From Bacilli bacterium (lineage in GTDB: Bacteria > Bacillota_I > Bacilli_A > RF39 > UBA660): a stretch of DNA of 5,915 nt. Location: the NCBI GenBank assembly GCA_028685275.1, contig JAQUEG010000046.1, forward strand, positions 1 to 5,915. The letters are read 5' to 3'. The first letter of the stretch is position 1, and every line of letters begins with the position of its first letter. The notes below the pieces were generated by a model. The model was not told the origin of the DNA. It saw nothing but the letters and a program-made list of their open reading frames with translations, and ran no database searches. Shown here piece by piece: positions 1 to 5,798 of the stretch. Both the position numbers and the translations under genes were made by a program.

Positions 1-480
1 ATGCAATTAGCTTGTATTGAATTTGCTCGTTCTGTTTGTGGTTTAAAGGAGGCAAATTCTACGGAATTTGATGAATTAACAAAAGAACCAGTTATTGATT
101 TAATGATTGAACAAAATGGAATAATGCAAAAAGGGGCAACTATGCGTTTAGGTAATTATCCATGTGCTATCAATAAAAATAGTAAAACCTATAAAATATA
201 TAAAGAAAATGAAATATTAGAAAGACATCGTCATCGTTATGAATTTAATAATAGATATATTGATTTATTTATTAATCATGGTATGGTTTTTGCTGGTAAA
301 AGTCTTGATAATAAATTGGTTGAAATAATTGAACTACCACATTTAGATTATTTTATAGGTTGTCAGTTTCACCCTGAATTTAAAAGTAGACCAACTAAAC
401 CGCATCCATTGTTTGTTGCTTTCATTAAATCAAGTATTAATTATACCAACAAAAATAATAAAACAACTGATAAAAAGTAA
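1..480 (+). CDS. pyrG: CTP synthase, C-terminal glutaminase part (5' truncated by window)
   Basis: CTP synthase aminates UTP to CTP in the cytoplasm, using ATP and ammonia released from glutamine by a C-terminal class I glutamine amidotransferase domain. The 159 visible residues are the end of that domain. The window opens at the Met of the usual GxCxGMQ nucleophile elbow, so the first ATG is an internal codon and the catalytic Cys lies just upstream. Visible family marks are MRLG (48-51), the RHRHRYEFN stretch (75-83), and FHPEF (123-127), which carries the catalytic His124 and Glu126, followed by the SRP and HPLF motifs. The full protein is normally about 535 residues, so roughly 70% is missing to the left. 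It ends at TAA with a short Asn/Lys-rich tail. No convincing terminator follows. The identification is very secure. Confidence 0.97.
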   Translation: MQLACIEFARSVCGLKEANSTEFDELTKEPVIDLMIEQNGIMQKGATMRLGNYPCAINKNSKTYKIYKENEILERHRHRYEFNNRYIDLFINHGMVFAGKSLDNKLVEIIELPHLDYFIGCQFHPEFKSRPTKPHPLFVAFIKSSINYTNKNNKTTDKK

Positions 481-525
481 TGAAAATTGTTATATATTGT
501 GTAATATTTATTAACTTTTATCATA

Positions 526-554
526 TTGTTAAATAAAAATACCTCATATATATT
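526..554 (+). promoter_or_regulatory. Candidate sigma-A promoter for the membrane protein gene
   Basis: TTGTTA (526-531) and TATATT (549-554) are separated by exactly 17 bases, giving a start near 561 and a leader of about 40 bases that includes the AGGAGG ribosome site at 588-593. A TATAAT at 582-587 looks better by itself, but a transcript from it would start inside or after the ribosome site, so the upstream pair is preferred. The region is very AT-rich and chance matches are common. Confidence 0.4.
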
Positions 555-600
555 GAAAAAAAATATGTATCGTGGTATCCTTATAATAGGAGGAATATAG

Positions 601-1452
601 ATGAATGAAATAATAGAATTTTTAAATGAAAATTATTGGTATGTAATGGGGATTGGGCTAGTCTTAGTATTTATTTTAATTGGTTTTTTAGTTAGTAACA
701 AAGGAGGTTCTAAAAAAAATAAAAAGGAAGAAGAAACGATGGCTAATATTAACGAAGTTAAAACTGGTGAAATTAATCAAGTAGCATCAAATTTAGATCA
801 ACAAAATGTACAACCAATGAATAATACTGGTGTTAACGAACCTTTAGTAAATGGTCAAAATCAAATGCCAGTTCAAGATAATATAAAAGCTAATCCAGAA
901 CCAATGGCGGATATTAATCCAATATCACAAGTTAATGAAATGCCAGAGGTAGGAACGACACCAGTACAAGATTCAGGAGTGCAGAATATTGAGCCAGTTG
1001 ATATCGGATCTTCACTTACTAATGATGCTTTATTAGTAGAAAAAGAGCCGGTTACACCAGTTATGGCAGAATCAAATTCAGAACCTAAAATACCTAATAA
1101 TGAAATTAATAATGAGCAATCAATAAATTTAAACCCAATTCAAAATGAAGAACCAACTTCAATTGAAAATGTGTTATCTAATAATGATGTTCAAAATAAT
1201 GTGACATCTCAAAGTGAAGATATATCAGCTGTTGATAATGTTCAAAATGATATAGCACCACCAACTGAAGAAATATCAACTGTTGGTAATGCTCAAAATA
1301 ATGAACAGTCGACAATTGATTACGTATCATATGTTCCAGACAATTCTAATCAAACAAGTAATGATAACATATTAAATGGGGAAGAAACCATTATAGAAGA
1401 ACCAAACACTGGTGAGGCTAAATCAGAACCACCAACTGAAGAAATATTATAG
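601..1452 (+). CDS. Single-pass membrane protein with acidic, disordered Asn/Gln/Pro-rich tail
   Basis: I do not recognise a family. The 283-residue product has one hydrophobic segment at about residues 12-32, with acidic residues before it and a Lys-rich stretch (34-42) after it. By the positive-inside rule it is a signal-anchor protein with a short outer N-terminus and a long cytoplasmic tail; cleavage by signal peptidase looks unlikely. Residues 45-283 are rich in Asn, Gln, Glu, Pro, Ser and Thr, lack aromatic clusters and should be disordered. Residues 188-238 hold three 17-residue repeats, and the motif PPTEEI occurs at 220-225 and again at the C-terminus. The start is fixed by a perfect AGGAGG seven bases upstream. 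A terminator follows, so the gene is probably a single-gene unit. The layout (anchor plus long low-complexity linker) resembles scaffold proteins such as ZipA, but no folded end domain is visible, so that is analogy only. Confidence 0.85.
   Translation: MNEIIEFLNENYWYVMGIGLVLVFILIGFLVSNKGGSKKNKKEEETMANINEVKTGEINQVASNLDQQNVQPMNNTGVNEPLVNGQNQMPVQDNIKANPEPMADINPISQVNEMPEVGTTPVQDSGVQNIEPVDIGSSLTNDALLVEKEPVTPVMAESNSEPKIPNNEINNEQSINLNPIQNEEPTSIENVLSNNDVQNNVTSQSEDISAVDNVQNDIAPPTEEISTVGNAQNNEQSTIDYVSYVPDNSNQTSNDNILNGEETIIEEPNTGEAKSEPPTEEIL
1162..1314 (+). repeat. Three tandem 51-base (17-residue) coding repeats
   Basis: Units at 1162-1212, 1213-1263 and 1264-1314 align without gaps at the protein level. 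Each has VQNN, VQND or AQNN at unit positions 10-13. Units 2 and 3 are clearly alike (SEDISAVDNVQND against TEEISTVGNAQNN) and unit 1 is more diverged. A separate exact 20-base direct repeat (1257-1276 and 1428-1447) encodes PPTEEI in the same frame at both places, the second ending at the stop codon. The copies suggest growth of the tail by unequal recombination or slippage. Confidence 0.7.
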
Positions 1453-1468
1453 AACCATAATAATGAGG

Positions 1469-1496
1469 AAAGGAGATAAAAATATCTTCTTTTTTT
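1469..1496 (+). terminator. Rho-independent terminator after the membrane protein gene
   Basis: GGAGATA (1472-1478) pairs with TATCTTC (1483-1489) across an AAAA loop, with one G-U pair. Three more A-U pairs continue into the run of seven T at 1490-1496. It lies 17 bases after the stop codon and before the next promoter. The left arm resembles a ribosome site, but no start codon follows at a usable distance. Confidence 0.75.
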
Positions 1497-1515
1497 ATTA
1501 TATTTTTAAAGGTAA

Positions 1516-1544
1516 TAGACAAAAATAAAAAAAAAGTTTATAAT
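1516..1544 (+). promoter_or_regulatory. Sigma-A promoter of rnjA
   Basis: TAGACA (1516-1521, five of six to consensus) is followed after exactly 17 bases by a perfect TATAAT (1539-1544). The spacer is almost all A, including a run of nine. The predicted start is near 1551, giving a leader of about 40 bases with the AAAGGAG ribosome site at 1578-1584. It sits just downstream of the previous gene's terminator, as expected for a new unit. Confidence 0.8.
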
Positions 1545-1589
1545 GGTTCAAGTTAGTTTTGTAAATTAATAATTATGAAAGGAGAAAAC

Positions 1590-3263
1590 ATGAAAATATT
1601 TAATACTAATGATACTAAAATTTTTGCTCTTGGCGGATTAGGAGAAGTGGGCAAAAATATGTATTGTGTTATGCATGATAACGAAATTGTTATTGTTGAT
1701 GCGGGTGTTATGTTCCCGCGTGATGAATTAATGGGTATTGATTATGTTATTCCAGATTTTTCTATTTTAAAGAAAAATCAAGAAAAAGTAAAAGCTTTGA
1801 TTATAACTCACGGTCATGAAGATCATATTGGTGGAATACCTTTTTTATTGCAAACGATAAAAGTTCCTGCTATTTATGCACCGAAACAAGCAATCTCGTT
1901 GATCAAAAGGAAAATAGAAGAAAAAGGTTTAAAATATAGTAAACTCTTCGCTTATAATAGAAAAACTAAATTAAAATTCAAATATTTTGGAATCGAGTTT
2001 TTTAATACTACACATTCGATTCCTGATTCACATGGCTTAGCTATTAGTACACCTAATGGTATTATTGTAATGACCGGTGATTTTAAATTTGATTGGACGC
2101 CAATCGGTCCCATGGCTGATTTGCATAAGATGGCTGAGATTGGACAAAAAGATGTTACTTTACTATTAAGCGATAGTACTAATGCATTAGTAGAAGGATT
2201 TTCAATTAGTGAATCAAAAGTTGACGAGGCTTTAAGTGATATATTTACTAGATGCGAAGGACGTATTATTATTGCTACTTTTGCTTCTAATATTTATCGT
2301 TTAAAACATATTATTGAAACGTGTAAACAAAATAATCGAAAAGTTGCAGTTTTTGGACGTAGTATGGAAAATTCACTTGCTATTGCTATTGAAGGTGGTT
2401 ATATTGAAGATACCGATATTATTGTTACACCAGAAGAGGCTAATAATATACCAAATAAAGAATTAACATTATTATGCACTGGTTCGCAAGGCGAACCATT
2501 AGCAGCTTTATCGCGTATTGCCAATGGTTCTCATCGCCAAATTAAATTAATTCCAGGTGATGTAGTGGTATTTTCGTCTTCAGCTATTCCTGGTAATGGT
2601 GCTAGTATTGCATGGACGATTAATCAATTATATTTAAAAGGTGTTGAAGTATATACTAATACATCTTTAAGTGAAATTCATACTTCTGGTCATGGTAGTC
2701 AAGAAGAATTAAAACTAATGATAAGATTGATTAGTCCAAAATATTTTATGCCTTATCATGGCGAGTATCGAATGTTGAAAGCACATAATGATTTAGCAGT
2801 TGAATGTGGTATCCCTAAAAATAATACTTTTATTTTAGAAAATGGGGAAATATTACTTATGAATAATGGCGTTGTTAAAAAGAATGGTTTTATTCCTTCT
2901 TCTGATATTTATGTTGATGGTAGTCGTATTGGTGATATTGGTAGTATTGTAATTAAAGACCGAATTATAATGGCTAATGATGGGATCATTGTTATTATTA
3001 GTAATGTCAATGTTAATAATAATGAATTAATAAGTCATTCTCATATAACGACAAGAGGTTTTGTTTTAGAAAATGAAAATAGTGAATTGTTGGCAGAATT
3101 AGAAGGATTAGCAGATAATATTATTATTAAAAATTTAAAAAGCAAAAAAATAAATTATACTAATTTAAAAGCACAACTTATTCAAGAAATGGCACCTTAT
3201 GTTCATGAAAAAACTGGACGCAAACCAATTATTTTACCAGTATTTATGGAAATAAAAAAATAA
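1590..3263 (+). CDS. rnjA: Ribonuclease J (metallo-beta-lactamase / beta-CASP RNase)
   Basis: RNase J is the main 5'-3' exoribonuclease and endonuclease of mRNA turnover and rRNA/16S maturation in Bacillota, acting in the cytoplasm. From the ATG at 1590 the product has 557 residues, against about 555 for B. subtilis RNase J1. All ligands fall at the same numbers: HGHEDH at 74-79 (His74, His76, Asp78, His79), His142, Asp164 in TGDF, His368 in SGHGS and His390 in PYHGEY. SDSTNA lies at 194-199. The order is a beta-lactamase half, the beta-CASP insert (about 210-360), the returning lactamase part, then a C-terminal domain from about 445. An in-frame ATG at 1575 is rejected as the start because the AAAGGAG ribosome site (1578-1584) would lie inside the reading frame. 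No terminator separates it from the next gene, 53 bases on. Whether it is the J1 or J2 paralogue cannot be settled from one copy, though numbering and conservation favour J1. Confidence 0.97.
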   Translation: MKIFNTNDTKIFALGGLGEVGKNMYCVMHDNEIVIVDAGVMFPRDELMGIDYVIPDFSILKKNQEKVKALIITHGHEDHIGGIPFLLQTIKVPAIYAPKQAISLIKRKIEEKGLKYSKLFAYNRKTKLKFKYFGIEFFNTTHSIPDSHGLAISTPNGIIVMTGDFKFDWTPIGPMADLHKMAEIGQKDVTLLLSDSTNALVEGFSISESKVDEALSDIFTRCEGRIIIATFASNIYRLKHIIETCKQNNRKVAVFGRSMENSLAIAIEGGYIEDTDIIVTPEEANNIPNKELTLLCTGSQGEPLAALSRIANGSHRQIKLIPGDVVVFSSSAIPGNGASIAWTINQLYLKGVEVYTNTSLSEIHTSGHGSQEELKLMIRLISPKYFMPYHGEYRMLKAHNDLAVECGIPKNNTFILENGEILLMNNGVVKKNGFIPSSDIYVDGSRIGDIGSIVIKDRIIMANDGIIVIISNVNVNNNELISHSHITTRGFVLENENSELLAELEGLADNIIIKNLKSKKINYTNLKAQLIQEMAPYVHEKTGRKPIILPVFMEIKK

Positions 3264-3283
3264 AAACCAATTATTTATAAATA

Positions 3284-3292
3284 TGATATAAT
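3284..3292 (+). promoter_or_regulatory. Extended -10 promoter upstream of the 197-residue gene
   Basis: TGATATAAT has the TGn extension directly before a perfect TATAAT (3287-3292). There is no clear -35 at the right distance. It would start transcription near 3299, just before the GAGGGGG ribosome site (3305-3311), leaving a very short leader. It would add to read-through from rnjA. Confidence 0.45.
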
Positions 3293-3316
3293 AATTAATA
3301 TTTAGAGGGGGAAAAG

Positions 3317-3910
3317 ATGAGAAATAAAGTAGAAAAGAATTTTATTAGATTATTAAAAACAAATGGTATATCATTGGTGGCAAATAAAAATAAAAACCAT
3401 CAATTTGATATTGAGTATATTAAGAAAGCATCGGCAAAAATAGATGGTTTTTTATGGCAAGAAATTATAGTGAATCAGTTTTATCTGTATATTACAATGC
3501 TAGGTTATTTAGATGTTGAAGCTGATAAAATGGCAGAGGTACTAATCGAGGATAGGACTTCATCATATATTGTAAAAAAAGAACAAATAAGGTGCATACG
3601 TAAAGATATTGTTGATTATATTAGGGATATATCAGCTTGTCCAAGTATTATTAAAAAATATATTAATGAGGTGCCAATTACTAATTGGTTTATCAATATT
3701 AATGAGGATGCTAAAAATAATCCTACTCAATTACATTTACATGAAGAATTTATTAATGCTTATAGAATTGGAAGCGAAAGTGCAGACTATTTAACATATG
3801 AAAAGATAATAAAAATATATAATTCTATTAATAATGAAATAGCGAAACAAACAGAGAAACAAAAGCAACAATTATTAAGTGCTAAATGTAAAACGAAACA
3901 AATTAGGTAA
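3317..3910 (+). CDS. Uncharacterised soluble protein, 197 residues
   Basis: I do not recognise this family. The product has no membrane segment or signal peptide. It appears mostly alpha-helical: residues 30-120 contain a run of amphipathic helices with aromatic positions (Phe45, Trp47, Phe55, Tyr56, Tyr58), Cys93 and Cys108 are too far apart to suggest a zinc site, and HLHEEF lies at 140-145. The last 35 residues are rich in Lys and Gln and could form a basic helix or coiled coil, a hint of nucleic-acid contact but no more. The start follows a strong GAGGGGG ribosome site by five bases. It begins 53 bases after rnjA without a terminator between, so co-transcription is likely. It uses more ATA and AGG codons than rnjA, possibly only weaker expression. 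It is real by its length, ribosome site and position, but its function is unknown. Confidence 0.8.
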   Translation: MRNKVEKNFIRLLKTNGISLVANKNKNHQFDIEYIKKASAKIDGFLWQEIIVNQFYLYITMLGYLDVEADKMAEVLIEDRTSSYIVKKEQIRCIRKDIVDYIRDISACPSIIKKYINEVPITNWFININEDAKNNPTQLHLHEEFINAYRIGSESADYLTYEKIIKIYNSINNEIAKQTEKQKQQLLSAKCKTKQIR

Positions 3911-3994
3911 AATGAAATTCTAAATTTTACTTAGTGGATGATAAATAGAATTTGATTTCATATTTAACTTTAATGTAACTTAGTAAGAAAATTA

Positions 3995-4023
3995 TTGAAT
4001 TTTTAATTTGATTATGATAAAAT
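3995..4023 (+). promoter_or_regulatory. Strong sigma-A promoter for the leader and tRNA-Ala
   Basis: TTGAAT (3995-4000) and TAAAAT (4018-4023) are 17 bases apart, and TGA directly before the -10 gives an extended TGnTAAAAT. The predicted start is near 4030, 66 bases upstream of the tRNA. No other promoter is visible between it and the tRNA. The stretch from 3911 to here is plain AT-rich spacer apart from a weak hairpin. Confidence 0.7.
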
Positions 4024-4029
4024 ATTAAT

Positions 4030-4095
4030 GCAACTGTTTAAGTTGTATTCATTTGAGAAGGTTTAGATGCCTACTGACCTTTTCGTTTATTTTTT
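4030..4095 (+). promoter_or_regulatory. tRNA leader with terminator-like hairpin (possible attenuator or small RNA)
   Basis: Two hairpins lie between the predicted start and the tRNA. The first pairs GCAACT (4030-4035) with AGTTGT (4041-4046). The second pairs GAGAAGGT (4055-4062) with ACCTTTTC (4077-4084), eight pairs with one G-U, plus an inner TAG/CTA stem (4064-4066 with 4071-4073) closing an ATGC loop. It is followed by GTTTATTTTTT, which ends on the base before the tRNA. This is the form of an intrinsic terminator, so transcripts may stop here or read through into the tRNA. I match it to no riboswitch or T-box class. The structure is seen directly; the control role is inferred. Confidence 0.5.
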
Positions 4096-4172
4096 GGGGA
4101 ATTAGCTCAGCTGGCTAGAGCATCTGTCTTGCACACAGAAGGTCAAGGGTTCGAATCCCTTATTCTCCACCA
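4096..4172 (+). tRNA. tRNA-Ala (anticodon UGC), CCA encoded
   Basis: A full cloverleaf is visible. The acceptor stem pairs GGGGAAT (4096-4102) with ATTCTCC (4162-4168), and the third pair is G-U, the G3-U70 identity element read by alanyl-tRNA synthetase. The D arm is GCTC/GAGC (4105-4108, 4118-4121). The anticodon stem is TCTGT/ACAGA, with loop CTTGCAC and anticodon TGC at 4130-4132. The T arm is AAGGG/CCCTT around TTCGAAT. A discriminator A and a genomic CCA (4170-4172) complete it. The UGC anticodon can read all or most GCN codons by wobble, so this may be the main alanine tRNA. Confidence 0.97.
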
Positions 4173-4185
4173 TAATAATGATATT

Positions 4186-4213
4186 AATCCTTTTTATAAG
4201 GATTTTATTTTTT
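4186..4213 (+). terminator. Rho-independent terminator after tRNA-Ala
   Basis: AATCCTT (4186-4192) pairs perfectly with AAGGATT (4198-4204) across a TTTAT loop, followed by a T-rich tail (4203-4213). It lies 13 bases after the tRNA. The tail overlaps the stop codon of the convergent SEDS gene. In the minus direction the same stem is followed by only a mixed A/T stretch, so termination there should be weaker. Confidence 0.85.
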
Positions 4214-5347
4214 ATTTACATTAGTAAAGCGCAGGGATTCATTTGATAAATTAAAAATGATACCAACCATAATCATATAGCTTAATAAACTAGAACCACC
4301 ATAACTAATAAAGGGGAAAGTGATACCAGTAATGGGTAATAAACCGATGTTCATACCAATACTTTGAATTTGTTGGTATAATAACATTCCTAATATTCCA
4401 GCAGTTATATATTTACTAATTTTATTAGTAGTACGATTAGCAATATTTATTAGTTTTAAATTAAAAAATATAATTAGCATAATTAAAAAAAGTGTTCCAA
4501 TTAAACCGGTATTACTGGCATAAACAGAAAAAATAAAATCAGTTTGTGGTTCTGGGAAATAAATAGGTGTATGACCAAAACCAAATCCAAATAAGCCTGC
4601 ACTTCCTAATGCAACAATTGCGTTATTTAATTGCATACCAGATCCTTTTTGCCACGCTAATAAGCGATCTATTCGATAAAAGAAGTTAGTTCCAAACAAA
4701 TCAATAAATAAGTCGCTATTCCAATAATAAATACCAAAGAAGATGCTAATTAATATTATTAATATACCAAAGAATACTGCGAATACTTGCCATCTAATGC
4801 CACTAATTAAAAGCATTACAAACATAATAACAATATAAATAACAACAATTCCGGTATCAGGTTGTAAGAAAGTTAATAAAACTGGAATAAAAGTTATAAT
4901 TCCTACTTTTATAAATAAATATATTTCTTGTTTAATAGTTGGTTTATGATATTTTATATTAAAATCATTAATTATTTTGGCAATTGTAATTATTAAAATA
5001 ATTTTCATAAATTCACTCGGTTGGATTGTGAATAAATTAAAAAAAGAATACCAACTTTTTGCACCATTAATTATTGTACCAAAAGGAAACAATAATATTA
5101 AGCTAATAATTCCAATACCATATAATATCCAACAATATTTAATGAAAAAATCATTTTTAATTACCATAATAAAATAAGCAATAGCAAATCCGAATAAGTA
5201 CCAAATAGTTTGTTTTAATGCTAGATTACCAACGGAACTAGGTAGCATTTGATTAGCACTATAAATGCTCATAATACTTATTATAAAAAGGAAAAAAAGA
5301 GGGATTAAAATACTATATTCAACTTTATAACGAGAAATATTTTTCAT
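4205..5347 (-). CDS. rodA: SEDS peptidoglycan polymerase, RodA/FtsW family
   Basis: SEDS proteins polymerise lipid II into glycan strands in the cell membrane, partnered by a class B penicillin-binding protein; RodA serves the side wall and FtsW the septum. The 380 residues form about ten hydrophobic segments with family motifs in order: GAKSWY (95-100), QPSE (109-112), QPDTG (162-166), the RxxR of YRIDRL (224-229), ALGSAGLFG (246-254), PEPQTD (265-270, Asp270 at the catalytic position) and GLLPITG with FISYGGSS (335-341, 346-353). QPDTG and the following SGIRW look more RodA-like than FtsW-like, but the assignment is uncertain. Two features differ from the usual: the pair of Glu eight and nine residues after the catalytic Asp is Ser-Asn here, and the loop before PEPQTD is short. 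The start has an AGGTGA ribosome site seven bases upstream. It stands alone, convergent with tRNA-Ala. Confidence 0.9.
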   Translation of the reverse strand: MKNISRYKVEYSILIPLFFLFIISIMSIYSANQMLPSSVGNLALKQTIWYLFGFAIAYFIMVIKNDFFIKYCWILYGIGIISLILLFPFGTIINGAKSWYSFFNLFTIQPSEFMKIILIITIAKIINDFNIKYHKPTIKQEIYLFIKVGIITFIPVLLTFLQPDTGIVVIYIVIMFVMLLISGIRWQVFAVFFGILIILISIFFGIYYWNSDLFIDLFGTNFFYRIDRLLAWQKGSGMQLNNAIVALGSAGLFGFGFGHTPIYFPEPQTDFIFSVYASNTGLIGTLFLIMLIIFFNLKLINIANRTTNKISKYITAGILGMLLYQQIQSIGMNIGLLPITGITFPFISYGGSSLLSYMIMVGIIFNLSNESLRFTNVNKK

Positions 5348-5368
5348 ATAATTATCACCTATATATTT

Positions 5369-5377
5369 ATTATACCA
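5369..5377 (-). promoter_or_regulatory. Extended -10 promoter of the SEDS gene
   Basis: On the minus strand this reads TGGTATAAT: a perfect TATAAT with the TGn extension. The expected start, near 5362, lies just upstream of the AGGTGA ribosome site. No good -35 is seen, consistent with an extended -10 type. The 105-base gap also serves the divergent gene to the right, for which only a poor -10 (TAAAAT, 5422-5427) is visible. Confidence 0.55.
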
Positions 5378-5452
5378 TTTATGTAGTTTAAGTATGATGC
5401 AACTTTTAATTTAGAAGAGCATAAAATATTTAATAAGTAAGGGTGTGATTTT

Positions 5453-5773
5453 GTGAAAAAAAAATTACCAACTGTTTTTGTTAATAAAATAGAAAAAAAA
5501 ATAAAAAATAACGAAACAATATTTTATTCGGCTAAAACAAAAGAAAAAAAAATAAATAATAAAAAAAGCAACAACAAATCTAAAATCAGTATTAAAACTA
5601 AAATTGATAAAATGTTTGATTCTCCCAAATATATTTATAAAATAAACGCTACAATAACAATGAAAACAGGTGACGAGTGGCAAAAAAACGTTATTGGTGT
5701 AATAGATAATAAATTAGTAACAATTGATGAAGAATATATCCCGATTAGTGAAATAGAAGATATTAATTATTAA
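5453..5773 (+). CDS. Small lysine-rich protein with acidic C-terminus, unknown function
   Basis: The 106-residue product matches no family I know. The first 55 residues hold 18 lysines and many Asn, so that half is basic and probably flexible. Residues 58-106 look folded: alternating hydrophobic residues suggest beta strands (YIYKINATITM, VIGVIDNKLVTI), with Trp76 and an acidic end (DEEYIPISEIED). The start is GTG at 5453, with AAGGGTG seven bases before it. Codons 2-4 form a run of nine A, and two more nine-A runs lie at 5493-5501 and 5544-5552. It is divergent from the SEDS gene across 105 bases and ends 15 bases from the insertion element. A basic tail plus a small beta domain could bind nucleic acid, ribosomes or wall and membrane partners; none is shown. 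The minus-strand frame overlapping it is only the mirror of its A-rich codons. Confidence 0.7.
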   Translation: MKKKLPTVFVNKIEKKIKNNETIFYSAKTKEKKINNKKSNNKSKISIKTKIDKMFDSPKYIYKINATITMKTGDEWQKNVIGVIDNKLVTIDEEYIPISEIEDINY

Positions 5774-5798
5774 AAAAAACCACTATAATGAAGTAGTC
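5772..5798 (-). terminator. Possible terminator of the transposase transcript
   Basis: Read on the minus strand, GACTAC (5798-5793) pairs with GTGGTT (5783-5778) across a nine-base loop, with two G-U pairs, followed by six T. It straddles the element's end, so transposase transcription may stop at the boundary before running antisense into the lysine-rich gene. The stem is short, so this is tentative. Confidence 0.35.

Noticed and set aside
507..537. AT-only hairpin after pyrG
   Set aside because: It has a bulge, a 12-base loop and no T run, and overlaps the promoter; probably chance in AT-rich spacer.
582..587. Perfect TATAAT before the membrane protein gene
   Set aside because: It touches the AGGAGG site, so a transcript from it would lack the ribosome site; TTGAAA at 553 is also 23 bases away.
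1575..1589. Upstream in-frame ATG for rnjA adding MKGEN
   Set aside because: The AAAGGAG ribosome site falls inside those codons, and only the ATG at 1590 puts all metal ligands on B. subtilis RNase J1 numbering.
3609..3794. 61-codon plus-strand frame inside the 197-residue gene
   Set aside because: It is an out-of-frame shadow, hydrophobic and low in complexity, with no supporting ribosome site.
3915..3953. AAATTCTA/TAGAATTT eight-pair hairpin after the 197-residue gene
   Set aside because: The stem is nearly all A-U, the loop is 23 bases and no T run follows, so it is too weak to call a terminator.
4030..4095. Fluoride, preQ1 or T-box element before tRNA-Ala
   Set aside because: The short ATGCCTAC-like stretch recalls parts of known motifs, but the needed cores (for example the T-box bulge or the crcB GATGG stems) are missing.
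4977..5177. 66-codon plus-strand frame opposite the SEDS gene
   Set aside because: Antisense shadow of codons for membrane segments; no ribosome site or motif.
5465..5683. 72-codon minus-strand Phe-rich frame opposite the lysine-rich gene
   Set aside because: It is the complement of A-runs and Lys codons, so its Phe-rich hydrophobicity is an artefact.
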